Source: Granulicatella elegans
Lineage (GTDB): Bacteria; Bacillota; Bacilli; Lactobacillales; Aerococcaceae
Assembly (NCBI RefSeq): GCF_020735385.1
Contig: NZ_CP085953.1
Coordinates: 868,001 to 932,000, forward strand
Length of the DNA stretch: 64,000 nt
Reading direction: 5' to 3'
Shown here: positions 1-8,512 of the stretch, in pieces
Layout: the number at the start of each line of letters is the position of its first letter
Position numbering within the stretch: position 1 is the stretch's first letter
Notes under the pieces: generated by a model
What the model saw: the letters and a program-made list of their open reading frames with translations, nothing else
What the model was told of the DNA's origin: nothing
Database searches by the model: none
Made by a program: the position numbers and the translations under genes

Positions 1-24
1 CAAAATGGAGAACGTGTATACTAA
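1..24 (+). CDS. 3' end of an upstream gene (last 7 codons), probably the ABC ATPase
   Basis: An open frame enters from the left edge and ends with TAA at 22-24, giving the tail QNGERVY. The stop overlaps the start codon of the next permease gene (TAATG). Such coupling is usual between genes of one operon. An MsmK/UgpC-type ATPase would complete the importer encoded downstream, but seven residues cannot prove this. Confidence 0.4.
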   Translation, partial: QNGERVY

Positions 25-899
25 TGAAAAAATATAATCCTGAGAATCAACCAAAGGCGTGGTTATTCCTTCTTCCGTCATTAGGTGTGATTTTACTATT
101 TAATATTTACCCATTAATTCGTTCATTTTGGATGAGTTTTCAAAAAGGTTCATTGTTAAAACTTCAATTTACAGGTTTATCAAACTATCAAAAAGTTTTA
201 GCAGATCCAGTGTTTCATAGAGCATTAATGAATACAGCTTTATATGCATTTGTAGTAGTTCCAGTTGCACTATGTATTTCAGTTGTGGTTGCTTGGATTA
301 TCTTTGAAAAGGTAAAACATAAGAGTGTGTTTGAAACAATTTTCTTCATGCCATATGTTACAAGTACAATCGCAATTGGGATTGTCTTCCGTTATTTCTT
401 TAATGGAAGTTATGGATTAATTAACTTCTTACTAGGTTTAGTAGGAATTCCTGCAGTGAATTGGTTAGATAATGTTAATATGAGTATGCCAACTTTAATT
501 ATTTTTGGTATTTGGACAGGACTTGCATTTAATATCATCATTTTATTAGCAGGTTTGAGAAATATTGACCCAGAACACTTTAAAATTGCAAAAATGTTTG
601 GTGCTACAGAAAAAGAAATTTTCTGGAGAATTACATTCCCTCAATTAGTTCCAACAATTGCGTTCTTATCTACGGTGAACTTAATTGGTGCTTTCAAAGT
701 TTATACGCAAGTATATGCGTTATTTGGAGGAACACCAGGGGTTGCCAATAGTGCTACAACTGCCGTGTACTATATTTATGACAAGTTCCATGTGGCTGGA
801 CGTCCAGGAATTGCGATGGCAGCAACTGTAATCTTATTTGTGATTATTCTAATTGCTACTTTCTTCCAAAATAAATTCTTGAGAAGAGCGGAGGGTTAA
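24..899 (+). CDS. ugpA: CUT1-family ABC transporter permease, UgpA/MalF-like
   Basis: A 291-residue inner-membrane permease of a carbohydrate or glycerol-3-phosphate importer. The N-terminus reads AWLFLLPSLGVILLFNIYPL, typical of UgpA/MsmF proteins, and about six hydrophobic segments follow. The EAA loop that docks the ATPase lies near residues 185-205 (FKIAKMFGATEKEIFWRITFPQL). The start overlaps the stop of the preceding gene, and the second permease begins 2 bp downstream. The family is clear. The substrate cannot be read from the sequence, so the symbol is a family label only. Confidence 0.85.
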   Translation: MKKYNPENQPKAWLFLLPSLGVILLFNIYPLIRSFWMSFQKGSLLKLQFTGLSNYQKVLADPVFHRALMNTALYAFVVVPVALCISVVVAWIIFEKVKHKSVFETIFFMPYVTSTIAIGIVFRYFFNGSYGLINFLLGLVGIPAVNWLDNVNMSMPTLIIFGIWTGLAFNIIILLAGLRNIDPEHFKIAKMFGATEKEIFWRITFPQLVPTIAFLSTVNLIGAFKVYTQVYALFGGTPGVANSATTAVYYIYDKFHVAGRPGIAMAATVILFVIILIATFFQNKFLRRAEG

Positions 900-901
900 T
901 C

Positions 902-1720
902 ATGAAAAAAGTGATCAATTATTTATTATTAGCACTGATTGTGGTTTTATCAATCATTACGATATTTCCATTTATTTATATGATTTTAACAGGGTTAATG
1001 ACTTATGCAGAAGCAACAAGTTTGCCACCTACATTAATTCCTAAATCATTACAATTCCAAAACTATTTTGAAGTATTCCAAAGAGCACCGTTCTTACGTT
1101 ACTTTGCCAATACATTATTTGTATCATTATGTACAACTACTGCAACGGTTATTACTTCATTACTAGCAGCATTTGCATTAACAAGTTTAGAATTTAAATA
1201 TAAAAAAGTTGTGACATTAGTGATGGTTTCATTATTAATGGTTCCTTATGAATCCATTATCTTTACAAATTATCAGACCATTGCACAATTAGGATTATTA
1301 GATACTTATTTAGCATTAATCCTTCCATTTTTAACAAGTATTTTCTATATTTACTATTTAAATGGTTATCTTCGTGGAATTCCAAGTACATTCTACAAAG
1401 CAGCTAAAATTGATGGCGCATCTGATTTAGAATATATTCGTCGAATTTTAGTGCCAATGTGTAAGCCAGCGCTTGTAACAGTTGGGATTTTAACATTCAT
1501 TATGAGCTGGAATTCATTCCTATGGCCATTGCTTGCAACAAATACTAAATACTTCCGTCTATTAAACAACGGATTGTCTGCCTTCACGACTGAAAGTGGT
1601 AGTGATGTGCAATTACAAATGGCTGCCGCAACATTGACAGTAGTTCCTATTTTGATTATCTATTTTGTATTTAGAAAAGAAATTATTAGAGGGGTTGCTA
1701 AGAATGGTATCAAAGGATAA
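902..1720 (+). CDS. ugpE: CUT1-family ABC transporter permease, UgpE/MalG-like
   Basis: A 272-residue membrane protein that would pair with the permease encoded just upstream. It has an N-terminal transmembrane segment followed by PFIYMILTGLMTYAEA, then the EAA motif around residues 165-185 (FYKAAKIDGASDLEYIRRILVPMCKPAL), as in MalG/UgpE proteins. A ribosome site (GAGCGGAGGG) lies at the end of the upstream gene. The 3' end overlaps the next gene by 17 bp, so translation is probably coupled. Confidence 0.85.
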   Translation: MKKVINYLLLALIVVLSIITIFPFIYMILTGLMTYAEATSLPPTLIPKSLQFQNYFEVFQRAPFLRYFANTLFVSLCTTTATVITSLLAAFALTSLEFKYKKVVTLVMVSLLMVPYESIIFTNYQTIAQLGLLDTYLALILPFLTSIFYIYYLNGYLRGIPSTFYKAAKIDGASDLEYIRRILVPMCKPALVTVGILTFIMSWNSFLWPLLATNTKYFRLLNNGLSAFTTESGSDVQLQMAAATLTVVPILIIYFVFRKEIIRGVAKNGIKG

Positions 1721-2996
1721 AACAGTTGTGACATTCCATAGCGGAATTCTAACAATTGGCGGAACCGTCATTGAAGTTAGTTATGGAAATTCTCATATTT
1801 TCTTTGACTTCGGGACAGAGTTTCGTCCAGAATTAGATTTGCCAGATGAACAGTTACAAACATTGATTCAATATGGGATTATCCCAAAATTAAATCATGT
1901 TTATGATCCACGTTTGGGATATGAGTACGATGGAGAAGAAACCGGAGAGTATGAAAATACAGCGGTATTTTTATCACATGCTCATCTTGATCATTCAAGA
2001 ATGATTAACTATTTAGATCCGGCTATTCCATTGTATACTTTAAAAGAAACAAAAATGATTTTGAATAGTTTGAATCGTAATGGAGATTTTTTATTACCAA
2101 CACCGTTTGAAAAATCTCCTTTTACGAGAGAAATGATTGGCTTAGAACCAAATGCAATCGTAACTGTAGGTGATATTACAATTGAAGTAGTTCCAGTGGA
2201 TCATGATGCATATGGTGCAAGTGCCTTATTAATTAGAACTCCAGATCATTTTATTACGTATACTGGAGATCTACGATTACATGGCTATATTCCAGAAGCA
2301 ACTGTAGAGTTTTGTAACAAAGCAAAACATACTCAGATGCTAATGATGGAAGGGGTAACGATTAGTTTCCCTGAAAGACCAGTTGATCCAACTGAAATTA
2401 AACCATCCAATGAATTAGAAGTCATTGAAAAAGTGGTTCAATTTCAACAAGAAAATCCAAATCGTCCGATAGCTTTTAATGGGTATCCAGCGAATGTGGA
2501 ACGCTTCGCAAAAATTGTAGAACAATCTCCACGAACAGTAGTATTAGAGGCTCATATGGCAGCATTATTACAAGAAGTATTTGGAATTCATGCTCATTTT
2601 TATTATTCAAATGGAGCAAAACGTATTCCAAAATTAAATCATGATTTAGAAGTTTCTTATCAAACACTAATTGAAGATCAAGAGGAGTATTTCTGGCAAG
2701 TAGTCGATAATTTTGATAAACTACAAGAAGGAACACTATACCTTCACTGTGATGCTCAACCATTAGGTGACTTTGATCCAAATTATCAAGTGTTTCTCGA
2801 TTTATTAGCGAAACATCACATCGAATTTGTGAAGATCGCTTGTTCAGGTCATGCAAAACCTGCGGATTTAGACCGTATTATTGCGATGATCGAACCCAAA
2901 CTTTTGGTTCCTATCCATACTTTGAAACCAGAATTATTGGTGAATCCGTATGGTGAAAGAATATTGCCACATCGTGGCGAAAAAATTGTGTTGTAA
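1704..2996 (+). CDS. MBL-fold / beta-CASP (RNase J-like) metallohydrolase
   Basis: A 430-residue predicted metal-dependent hydrolase. The zinc motif HAHLDHS is at about residues 89-95, a second histidine sits in VPVDHDAYG, and an aspartate in TGDLRLHG. The C-terminal half has SGHAKPADL and VPIHTLKP, like beta-CASP motifs B and C of RNase J nucleases. It is shorter than RNase J (about 555 residues) and lacks a recognisable C-terminal extension. I chose ATG 1704 because AGAGGGG precedes it; the frame is open upstream to 1665. It lies between permease and binding-protein genes of one operon, which is unusual. Nuclease activity is inferred. Confidence 0.75.
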   Translation: MVSKDKTVVTFHSGILTIGGTVIEVSYGNSHIFFDFGTEFRPELDLPDEQLQTLIQYGIIPKLNHVYDPRLGYEYDGEETGEYENTAVFLSHAHLDHSRMINYLDPAIPLYTLKETKMILNSLNRNGDFLLPTPFEKSPFTREMIGLEPNAIVTVGDITIEVVPVDHDAYGASALLIRTPDHFITYTGDLRLHGYIPEATVEFCNKAKHTQMLMMEGVTISFPERPVDPTEIKPSNELEVIEKVVQFQQENPNRPIAFNGYPANVERFAKIVEQSPRTVVLEAHMAALLQEVFGIHAHFYYSNGAKRIPKLNHDLEVSYQTLIEDQEEYFWQVVDNFDKLQEGTLYLHCDAQPLGDFDPNYQVFLDLLAKHHIEFVKIACSGHAKPADLDRIIAMIEPKLLVPIHTLKPELLVNPYGERILPHRGEKIVL

Positions 2997-3023
2997 AACT
3001 ATAAAAGAAAAAGGAGAATAATT

Positions 3024-4313
3024 ATGAAATTCAAATCTTTAGTAAAAGCGACACTTGCGACAACATCAGTTTTAGTTTTAGGAGCTTGCGGCAATACTGC
3101 TTCAAACTCACAAAAAGAAACTAAAGCAGACATTCAAACAGAAGTAAAAGAGGAAACGAAAATTACTTTCTGGCATGCCTTAAATGGTAAATTAGAGGAA
3201 ACTCTAACGAAATTAACTGAGGAGTTCATGGCTAAAAATCCTAATGTGAAAATTGAGTTACAAAACCAATCTTCATATAAAGAATTACAAGCTAAAATTA
3301 ACTCTACATTAACTTCGCCAAAAGATTTACCAACAATTACTCAAGCATACCCAGGATGGTTATGGAATGCTGCAGATCAAGATCAATTAGTTGATTTAAA
3401 ACCTTACTTAGAAAACTCAACTATTGGTATCAAAGATGATGCTGCGATTCGTTCAGAATTATTAAAAGGTGCGCAAATCAATGGTGTACAATATGGTATT
3501 CCATTTAACAAATCAACAGAAGTATTGTTCTACAATGCTGATTTATTTAAAGAATATGGAGTTAAAGTACCAACTACTTTAGATGAATTAAAAGAAGCAG
3601 CTAAAACAATTTATGAAAAATCAAATCATCAAATTGTAGGTGCTGGCTTTGACTCATTAAACAACTACTATTCAACAGGTATGGTAAACAAAGGTGTTCA
3701 ATTCAATAAAGAATTAGATATTACAAGTAAAGAATCAAAAGAAGTTGTTTCTTACTACGCAGAAGGTATTAAAGAAGGTTACTTCCGTATTGCTGGATCA
3801 GATAAGTTCTTATCAGGACCTTTCTCAAATAAACAAGTTGCAATGTATGTAGGTTCAACTGCGGGTGAGTCATTTGTTGCTAAAGGTGCTAAAGAAGCTG
3901 GATATGAATATGGCGTAGCTCCACGTCCTGAGAAAGTTAACATCCAACAAGGTACTGATATTTACATGTTCCAAAGTGCTTCTGAAGAACAACGTACTGC
4001 AGCTTACTTATTCTTAAAATTCTTAGCTTCTCCTGAGTCTCAATTAACTTGGGCACAAGCTACAGGATATATTCCAGTAGTTTCTAAAGTATTAGAAAGT
4101 GCAGAATACAAAAATTCTAACTCTAAAGTTCCAGCAGCAATCGCTGAAGGTAAAAAAGAATTATTCTCAATTCCTGTCATTGAAAATGCTGACTCTGCAT
4201 ATGCAGAAATCACTAAGATTCAAGAAAAAGTTTATAGTGATGTAAATGGTTCAAGTGTTGATAAAGTTTTAGAAGCTTCTAAAGCTGAATTCCAATCAGT
4301 TTGGAACCAATAG
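3024..4313 (+). CDS. ugpB: Extracellular solute-binding lipoprotein of the ABC importer, UgpB-like
   Basis: A 429-residue lipoprotein with a type II signal peptide; the lipobox is LVLGAC with the acylated cysteine at about residue 22. The mature part begins with a polar linker and then KITFWHALNGKLEETLTKL, which resembles the start of UgpB and related CUT1 binding proteins. It lies 27 bp after the MBL gene behind AAAGGAGAA and closes the operon before the long hairpin at 4323. It should capture a sugar or glycerophosphodiester outside the membrane; the ligand is not identifiable here. Confidence 0.85.
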   Translation: MKFKSLVKATLATTSVLVLGACGNTASNSQKETKADIQTEVKEETKITFWHALNGKLEETLTKLTEEFMAKNPNVKIELQNQSSYKELQAKINSTLTSPKDLPTITQAYPGWLWNAADQDQLVDLKPYLENSTIGIKDDAAIRSELLKGAQINGVQYGIPFNKSTEVLFYNADLFKEYGVKVPTTLDELKEAAKTIYEKSNHQIVGAGFDSLNNYYSTGMVNKGVQFNKELDITSKESKEVVSYYAEGIKEGYFRIAGSDKFLSGPFSNKQVAMYVGSTAGESFVAKGAKEAGYEYGVAPRPEKVNIQQGTDIYMFQSASEEQRTAAYLFLKFLASPESQLTWAQATGYIPVVSKVLESAEYKNSNSKVPAAIAEGKKELFSIPVIENADSAYAEITKIQEKVYSDVNGSSVDKVLEASKAEFQSVWNQ

Positions 4314-4322
4314 ATTCGAATT

Positions 4323-4400
4323 AGACTTCCTTGTAGTAGTAAAGGACGCAAGCAAACCTGACGGTTTCATGGCTGCTAATACTACTATGGGAAGTCTTTT
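4323..4400 (+). terminator. Long structured hairpin terminator after ugpB
   Basis: AGACTTCC and a GTAGTAGT segment pair with ACTACTA and GGAAGTCT, followed by TTTT. Inside is a smaller AAACC/GGTTT hairpin flanked by AAGGACGC and CATGGC. The internal sequence and layout recur after the mgtC-like gene (32267-32345), and the outer stem recurs after ssb (22616-22675). Confidence 0.8.
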
Positions 4401-4412
4401 CTCATTTTATTG

Positions 4413-4439
4413 GGGTTGTTCGACAAATCCTGTTGGTGA
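4413..4439 (+). repeat. 27-bp direct repeat, left copy, near the island edge
   Basis: GGGTTGTTCGACAAATCCTG and the next seven bases recur exactly at 14777-14803. In the right copy the sequence forms the left arm of a perfect terminator hairpin. Here the right arm is missing, as if the hairpin had been cut at its loop. Confidence 0.75.
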
Positions 4440-4563
4440 ATCAATTTGACCACCAAATTAAGCCTTCGGTTGTCAACGAACAATAGCTGAAATTCATAAA
4501 AATATAGCCTATTTTTAATAAAATCACAACTTAAATTTAAAGTTACAAGATTATCTAGCAAAT

Positions 4564-4902
4564 TTGATTAATGGTATAAAAGTTAACTTTACAGTTCATT
4601 TGGGATTTGAAAAAGGAGAATCGGGTATTTTGTATGTCCTTTGCAAAGCTGCTCGGTTAGGATTTATTGATGTAGAGTATGTAAATGAGTGTGTAAAAAA
4701 TATTTATAGTCAACTTTATAGAGAACATGAGGATTATAATTTATTATGCCCTGGATATGCAATGCTTCGGTGTTCTATTGATTTTGGAACTGGGTCTCGT
4801 GTCATAATAGTGATAGAGGCAAATAGTTATGTAAATACAAGGAGTTCAAGACTTCTACCAAAGTTTAAAATAAGAAAAATGAACGGTTGGTGCACTGTTT
4901 AG
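4564..4902 (+). CDS. Hypothetical protein, possibly a gene fragment
   Basis: An open frame of 112 residues that must use TTG at 4564, with no convincing ribosome site before it. I do not recognise the product. It is soluble, mixed alpha/beta in appearance, and ends in a basic stretch (KFKIRKMNGW). It sits between the ugpB terminator and a broken RhuM gene, inside a region of decayed genes, so it may be the tail of a lost gene. Nothing in the sequence gives a function. Confidence 0.35.
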   Translation: MINGIKVNFTVHLGFEKGESGILYVLCKAARLGFIDVEYVNECVKNIYSQLYREHEDYNLLCPGYAMLRCSIDFGTGSRVIIVIEANSYVNTRSSRLLPKFKIRKMNGWCTV

Positions 4903-4961
4903 GAGAGTTTTACGAAAATAAATGTTGCAAATAGTACGTTAGGAGAGAGGAGATAACTAAA

Positions 4962-6041
4962 GTGAGTAATAAAAAAATATTCAAGAACAAAATAATTTAC
5001 AAATTAGATCATCAACAGCTGAATATTTAACTTATATTGCTTTAAACGGTGAAAATCAAAATTCTTTTGAGGTTCGTTATGAAGATGAGAACATATGGCT
5101 TATACAAATGATGATGGCTGAGTTATATGATGTTGCACTTTCGACAATAAATGAGCATTTGAAACATATTTATGAGGATTCGGAACTTGCTGAACAAGCA
5201 ACTATTCGGAAATACCGAATAGTTCAAAATGAAGGTGACCGTGAGGTTTCTAGAGGTGTAAATCACTATAATCTTCGAGCTATTATTGCAGTTGGATTTA
5301 AGGTAAATAATGAGCGTGCTTTACAGTTTAGAAAATGGGCTAACCAGATTGTAAAAGATTACACCATCCAAGGATGGGTAATGGATGTAGATAGACTGAA
5401 GAATTTTGGAACAGTTATAAATAAGGATTATTTTGAAAAGCAATTAGAGAAAGTTCGTGAAATTCGTCTTTCAGAGAGAAGATTCTATCAAAAGATTACC
5501 GATATTTATTCGACTGCTATTGATTATGACAAGAATGCAAAAACAACAAAGAGATTCTTTTCTGCCGTACAGAATAAACTTTATTATGCTGTACATGGCC
5601 AAACAGCTGCGGAAGTCATCTATTGATAGGGCAGATAGTTCTAAAGAAAATATGGGCCTTACTACATGGGATGGTTCTCCTAAAGAAAAGATTCATAAAT
5701 ACGATGTAATTGTTGCTAAAAACTATTTATCGGAAAACGAGATGATTCAAATGCAAAGGGTTGTTTCAGCATATCTTGATATGGCCGAAGACATGGCGCT
5801 TAGACAAATTCCTATGACTATGGAAGATTGGGAGAAAAGATTAAATGCTTTCTTAACTTTATGGGATAGAGATATTCTTCAAGATGCTGGTAAAGTTACG
5901 GCTGAACTGGCAAAACAACATGCTTTAACTGAATTTGAAAAATATAGAGTGATTCAAGATAGATTATTTCAAAGCGATTTTGATTCTTTCCTCCAATTAG
6001 AAGGTAATTTGAAGGAAGATAATGATAAAAATAAAAACTAA
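4962..6041 (+). pseudogene. RhuM-family (virulence RhuM / Fic-associated type) protein, two frameshifts
   Basis: Read across three frames, this encodes a RhuM-like protein of about 355 residues. The signature N-terminal part (ENIWLIQMMMAELYDVALST, then INEHLKHIYEDSEL) and the late part (RADSSKENMGLTTW, DVIVAKNYLSE) are easily recognised. Translation from GTG 4962 behind AGGAGAGAGGAG breaks in a poly-A run near 4971-4977. A second shift at about 5620-5630 separates GQTAAEVI from RADSSKENMG. The longest intact pieces are 5108-5626 and 5457-6041. RhuM proteins occur on genomic islands and phage-like regions, and their role is poorly known. The gene here looks dead. Confidence 0.8.
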
Positions 6042-6067
6042 AAACAAACAACATTTTAGGAGTGAAG

Positions 6068-6508
6068 ATGGAAGAAATTATAATTGAAGAAAATCTAAAA
6101 CTAATTCCATATTATCCAAATCAAGAAATTGCTTTGAAGTGGTATCAAGATTTAGATGTTTGCAAGCAAGTAGATAACATAGAGGCTCTCTATACTAGAG
6201 ACAGGCTAGACGCGATGTATAATTATCTTTCGACAAACGGGGAATGTTATTATGTCCAATTTAATAATACTTTAGTTGGAGATGTTTCGCTTTATAATGG
6301 AAATGAACTAGCAATTGTGATTTCCAAGGAATATCAAAATCAGCATATTGGGCGGAAATGTGTTCAGAAAATGATACAACAAGCAAACGAAAGAGGTTTG
6401 AAAGAATTAATAGCAAATATATATTCATTTAATCAGCAAAGCAGAAAAATGTTTGAATCAATTGGATTTAAACAAGTAGATGAAGAACTATATATGTATA
6501 AACTTTGA
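6068..6508 (+). CDS. GNAT-family N-acetyltransferase
   Basis: A 146-residue cytoplasmic acetyltransferase. The acetyl-CoA site is recognisable as ELAIVISKEYQNQHIGRKCVQKMIQ (residues about 80-104), the Q/R-x-x-G-x-G/K loop region. The C-terminal SFNQQSRKMFESIGFKQV is the usual GNAT motif B. I prefer ATG 6068 with AGGAG five bases upstream over the in-frame GTG 6062. Its best family description is RimJ/RimL-like. The substrate is unknown. It is the only apparently intact small gene in the left part of the island. Confidence 0.75.
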   Translation: MEEIIIEENLKLIPYYPNQEIALKWYQDLDVCKQVDNIEALYTRDRLDAMYNYLSTNGECYYVQFNNTLVGDVSLYNGNELAIVISKEYQNQHIGRKCVQKMIQQANERGLKELIANIYSFNQQSRKMFESIGFKQVDEELYMYKL

Positions 6509-6521
6509 AATAGAGGCTAAG

Positions 6522-6841
6522 ATGGAGAGATTAGATTTACTTGCAGACAAAATATACCTGCATTTTAAAGAAACAAAAAATTGATCTTATCCATTGCTAT
6601 TGGAAAAAGAAGAAATAAAGCAAACATTAGAAAAGATAAAAAACAATTCAGACTCATTTTATTTGTTGGATAAAGAAGATGATGATATCCAAGGAATATG
6701 TGGTTATTACACAATTGAAAAAGAAAAATATTTACAAACTGAAATATTTGTTAGTTTTAACCAGAACAAGAAGTTTATGAATTATTTTCGTAGTTAAATA
6801 AAGTCAATGAAATCAATACTTTAGAAGTAGTACTAAAATAA
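6522..6841 (+). pseudogene. Broken acetyltransferase-like gene
   Basis: ATG 6522, behind GAGG, opens MERLDLLADKIYLHFKETKN and stops at TGA 6582. The same frame then continues with a plausible domain (SFYLLDKEDDDIQGICGYYT, residues about 46-65) up to 6797. A one-base shift restores a natural-looking end (LNKVNEINTLEVVLK) to 6841. A premature stop plus a frameshift argue for a decayed gene. The layout suggests a GNAT-like protein, but no catalytic motif is certain. Confidence 0.5.
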
Positions 6842-6846
6842 AAATC

Positions 6847-6892
6847 GACACCATGAAATCCCGTAAAATAAGGATTTTATGGTGTCAATTTT
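6847..6892 (+). terminator. Hairpin terminator, possibly bidirectional
   Basis: GACACCATGAAATCC pairs with GGATTTTATGGTGTC around a 10-base AT-rich loop, followed by AATTTTGTTT. It separates the broken acetyltransferase from the transposase remnant and could insulate the mobile element from outside transcription. Confidence 0.65.
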
Positions 6893-6979
6893 GTTTATTT
6901 TGTAATTTTACGACTAAAAAATAATGGAAATTCCTGTATAATATAGTTGGTAAAAAAATATCAAAGGAGGAATTTCCAC

Positions 6980-7974
6980 ATGAGCATTGTAACGCAAACA
7001 AACCTATTTAGTGAAGAAGAAAATTTAGGGGAATTAGAAAAAATAGCACAAATACTATCAGTATTACTAGCAGAAAAGTTATAAAAAAATTAAAGGAACA
7101 TCAAAAAGAATTAACAGAGATGATGGTCATTTTAGAAAAGAAATTACAAGAAGAATTACCGGACTTTGGAAAAGAAGAAGCCATTGATGGGAAAAGGATT
7201 CAAAGTTATGCCAATAAGGTATCTACTAAAGAACCAGACGGCAGAAGAGAAACGCAAGCAGATACGACAGCTAAAATTTATTATTCAAATAACGAAACTA
7301 AAACTACTAAGTATTTTTGTTTCCGAGTCCATTTATTAGCAGATGTAAATGATGAACTACCGTTGGCTTTTAAAGTGACTCCAGCAAGTAAAGGAGAACG
7401 GGAAGTCGCTGAAGAAATTGTATTAAAGAATACAAAAGCAGTGATGGCAGATAAAGGATATGATCGTGTTGAATTTAGGGAATTCATCGAAGAACAAGGG
7501 ATGATTGCGATTATCTCTCCAAGACACATGTGGAAAGACGAAGAAAGTCGTCAATATAAAGATACATCACTCTATTATAATCAAGATGGGGAAGTATTTT
7601 ATCGCACAGAAGATTATCAATTCATACCATTAGTGTACAAAGGTTATGATCAATCAACAGATTCATTGCGTTACGGATTTCATCCAAAATATAAGAATAA
7701 CCGTATTTTTAGAATAAATCGTTCAGAAGATATTCGCATCTTCCCTAAAGTATCACAACAATCACATAAATTTGAGAGACTTTACAATAAGAGAAGTGCC
7801 ATTGAGAGGATTAATGGTCGCTTAGACAGAGATTTTATGTTTGAAAATCATACGATAAGAGGATTAGAAAAAGTAACTTTATATGTCTCAATGGCTTGTT
7901 TATGTACATTAGGATTTGCTTATTTAAAAGTGAAAAAACAAGAAACAGAACATTTGAGCAGTTGGGTTGCATAA
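6980..7974 (+). pseudogene. DDE transposase remnant (DDE_Tnp_1 / IS4-IS5-like), internally deleted
   Basis: A strong ribosome site (AAAGGAGG) precedes ATG 6980, which opens a 34-codon N-terminus (MSIVTQTNLFSEEENLGELE) ending at TAA 7082. The sequence continues at once with KKLKEHQKELTEMM and a 284-residue frame from 7120. That frame holds EAIDGKRIQSYAN, VMADKGYD and RSAIERINGRLDRDF, matching DDE-type transposases. The N-terminal domain that normally lies between the two pieces, probably 150-200 residues, is missing, so the copy should be inactive. The exact IS family is unsure. Confidence 0.8.
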
Positions 7975-8074
7975 TAGTTATATAACTTTTTTAAAAAATT
8001 GCGAAAATTTAAGGGGGAATAGTTTGCTTTTTTTTAGGAACAGAGGTTACTATTGAATAAGTATGTCCGAAAAT

Positions 8075-8148
8075 GAAAAAAAAGATTTTCCGAAATGATT
8101 TTCCGTTTTTGGAATCATTTTTTGTTTCGAGAATCGATTTTCTTTTTC
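8075..8148. repeat. Long imperfect AT-rich palindrome between transposase remnants
   Basis: GAAAAAAAAGATTTTC with the following CGAAATGATTTTCC pairs imperfectly with GGAATCATTTTTTGTTTCGA and GATTTTCTTTTTC. It fills most of the gene-free stretch 7975-8277. It may be a mobile-element end or a transcription block. I see no coding sequence there. Confidence 0.5.
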
Positions 8149-8277
8149 AAAAATAACGAAACCGCTATTTTAGGTAAAAAAAGTGCTACAGCGTAAATGA
8201 TTCCGATACAATAGATAGTGCAATTTAAATAGAACATATGATATAATAAATGATAAGAGATCATAGGAGGTTTTAAA

Positions 8278-8478
8278 TTGGCTAGACATTACGAAGAAGA
8301 CTTCTAAAAGCAAATAGTAGAAATCTTTAACCAAGGAAATTACACATACAGAAAATTAGGAGAAGAATACGACATAGCACCGTCAACAATAAGAGGATGG
8401 GTTAATAGGTACAACAACTCTAAATCTTTTGACATTGATGACAATAGAACTGAAGAAGAAAAAGAACTAATAAGATAA
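8278..8478 (+). pseudogene. IS3-family OrfA remnant (helix-turn-helix)
   Basis: Behind ATAGGAGG and TTG 8278 the frame reads MARHYEEDF, stop, [47 protein letters not shown], stop. This is the characteristic IS3/IS150-group OrfA helix-turn-helix. An in-frame TAA at 8305 kills it. The sequence breaks off at 8478, just before the ribosome site of the adhesin gene, where the normal leucine zipper and OrfB should follow. It marks a junction produced by the arrival of the neighbouring gene or by deletion. Confidence 0.8.
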
Positions 8479-8512
8479 AGAAATTTGTGAAAAGGAAGGT
8501 AAATATGAAAAA

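Noticed and set aside
1665-1703. Upstream start of the MBL-fold gene
   Set aside because: It lies inside the permease gene without a ribosome site; ATG 1704 has AGAGGGG at a good distance.
7120-7974. Intact 284-residue transposase gene
   Set aside because: The real start with its ribosome site is at 6980, and the N-terminal domain is missing between 7082 and about 7090. The long frame is only the C-terminal part of a deleted gene.
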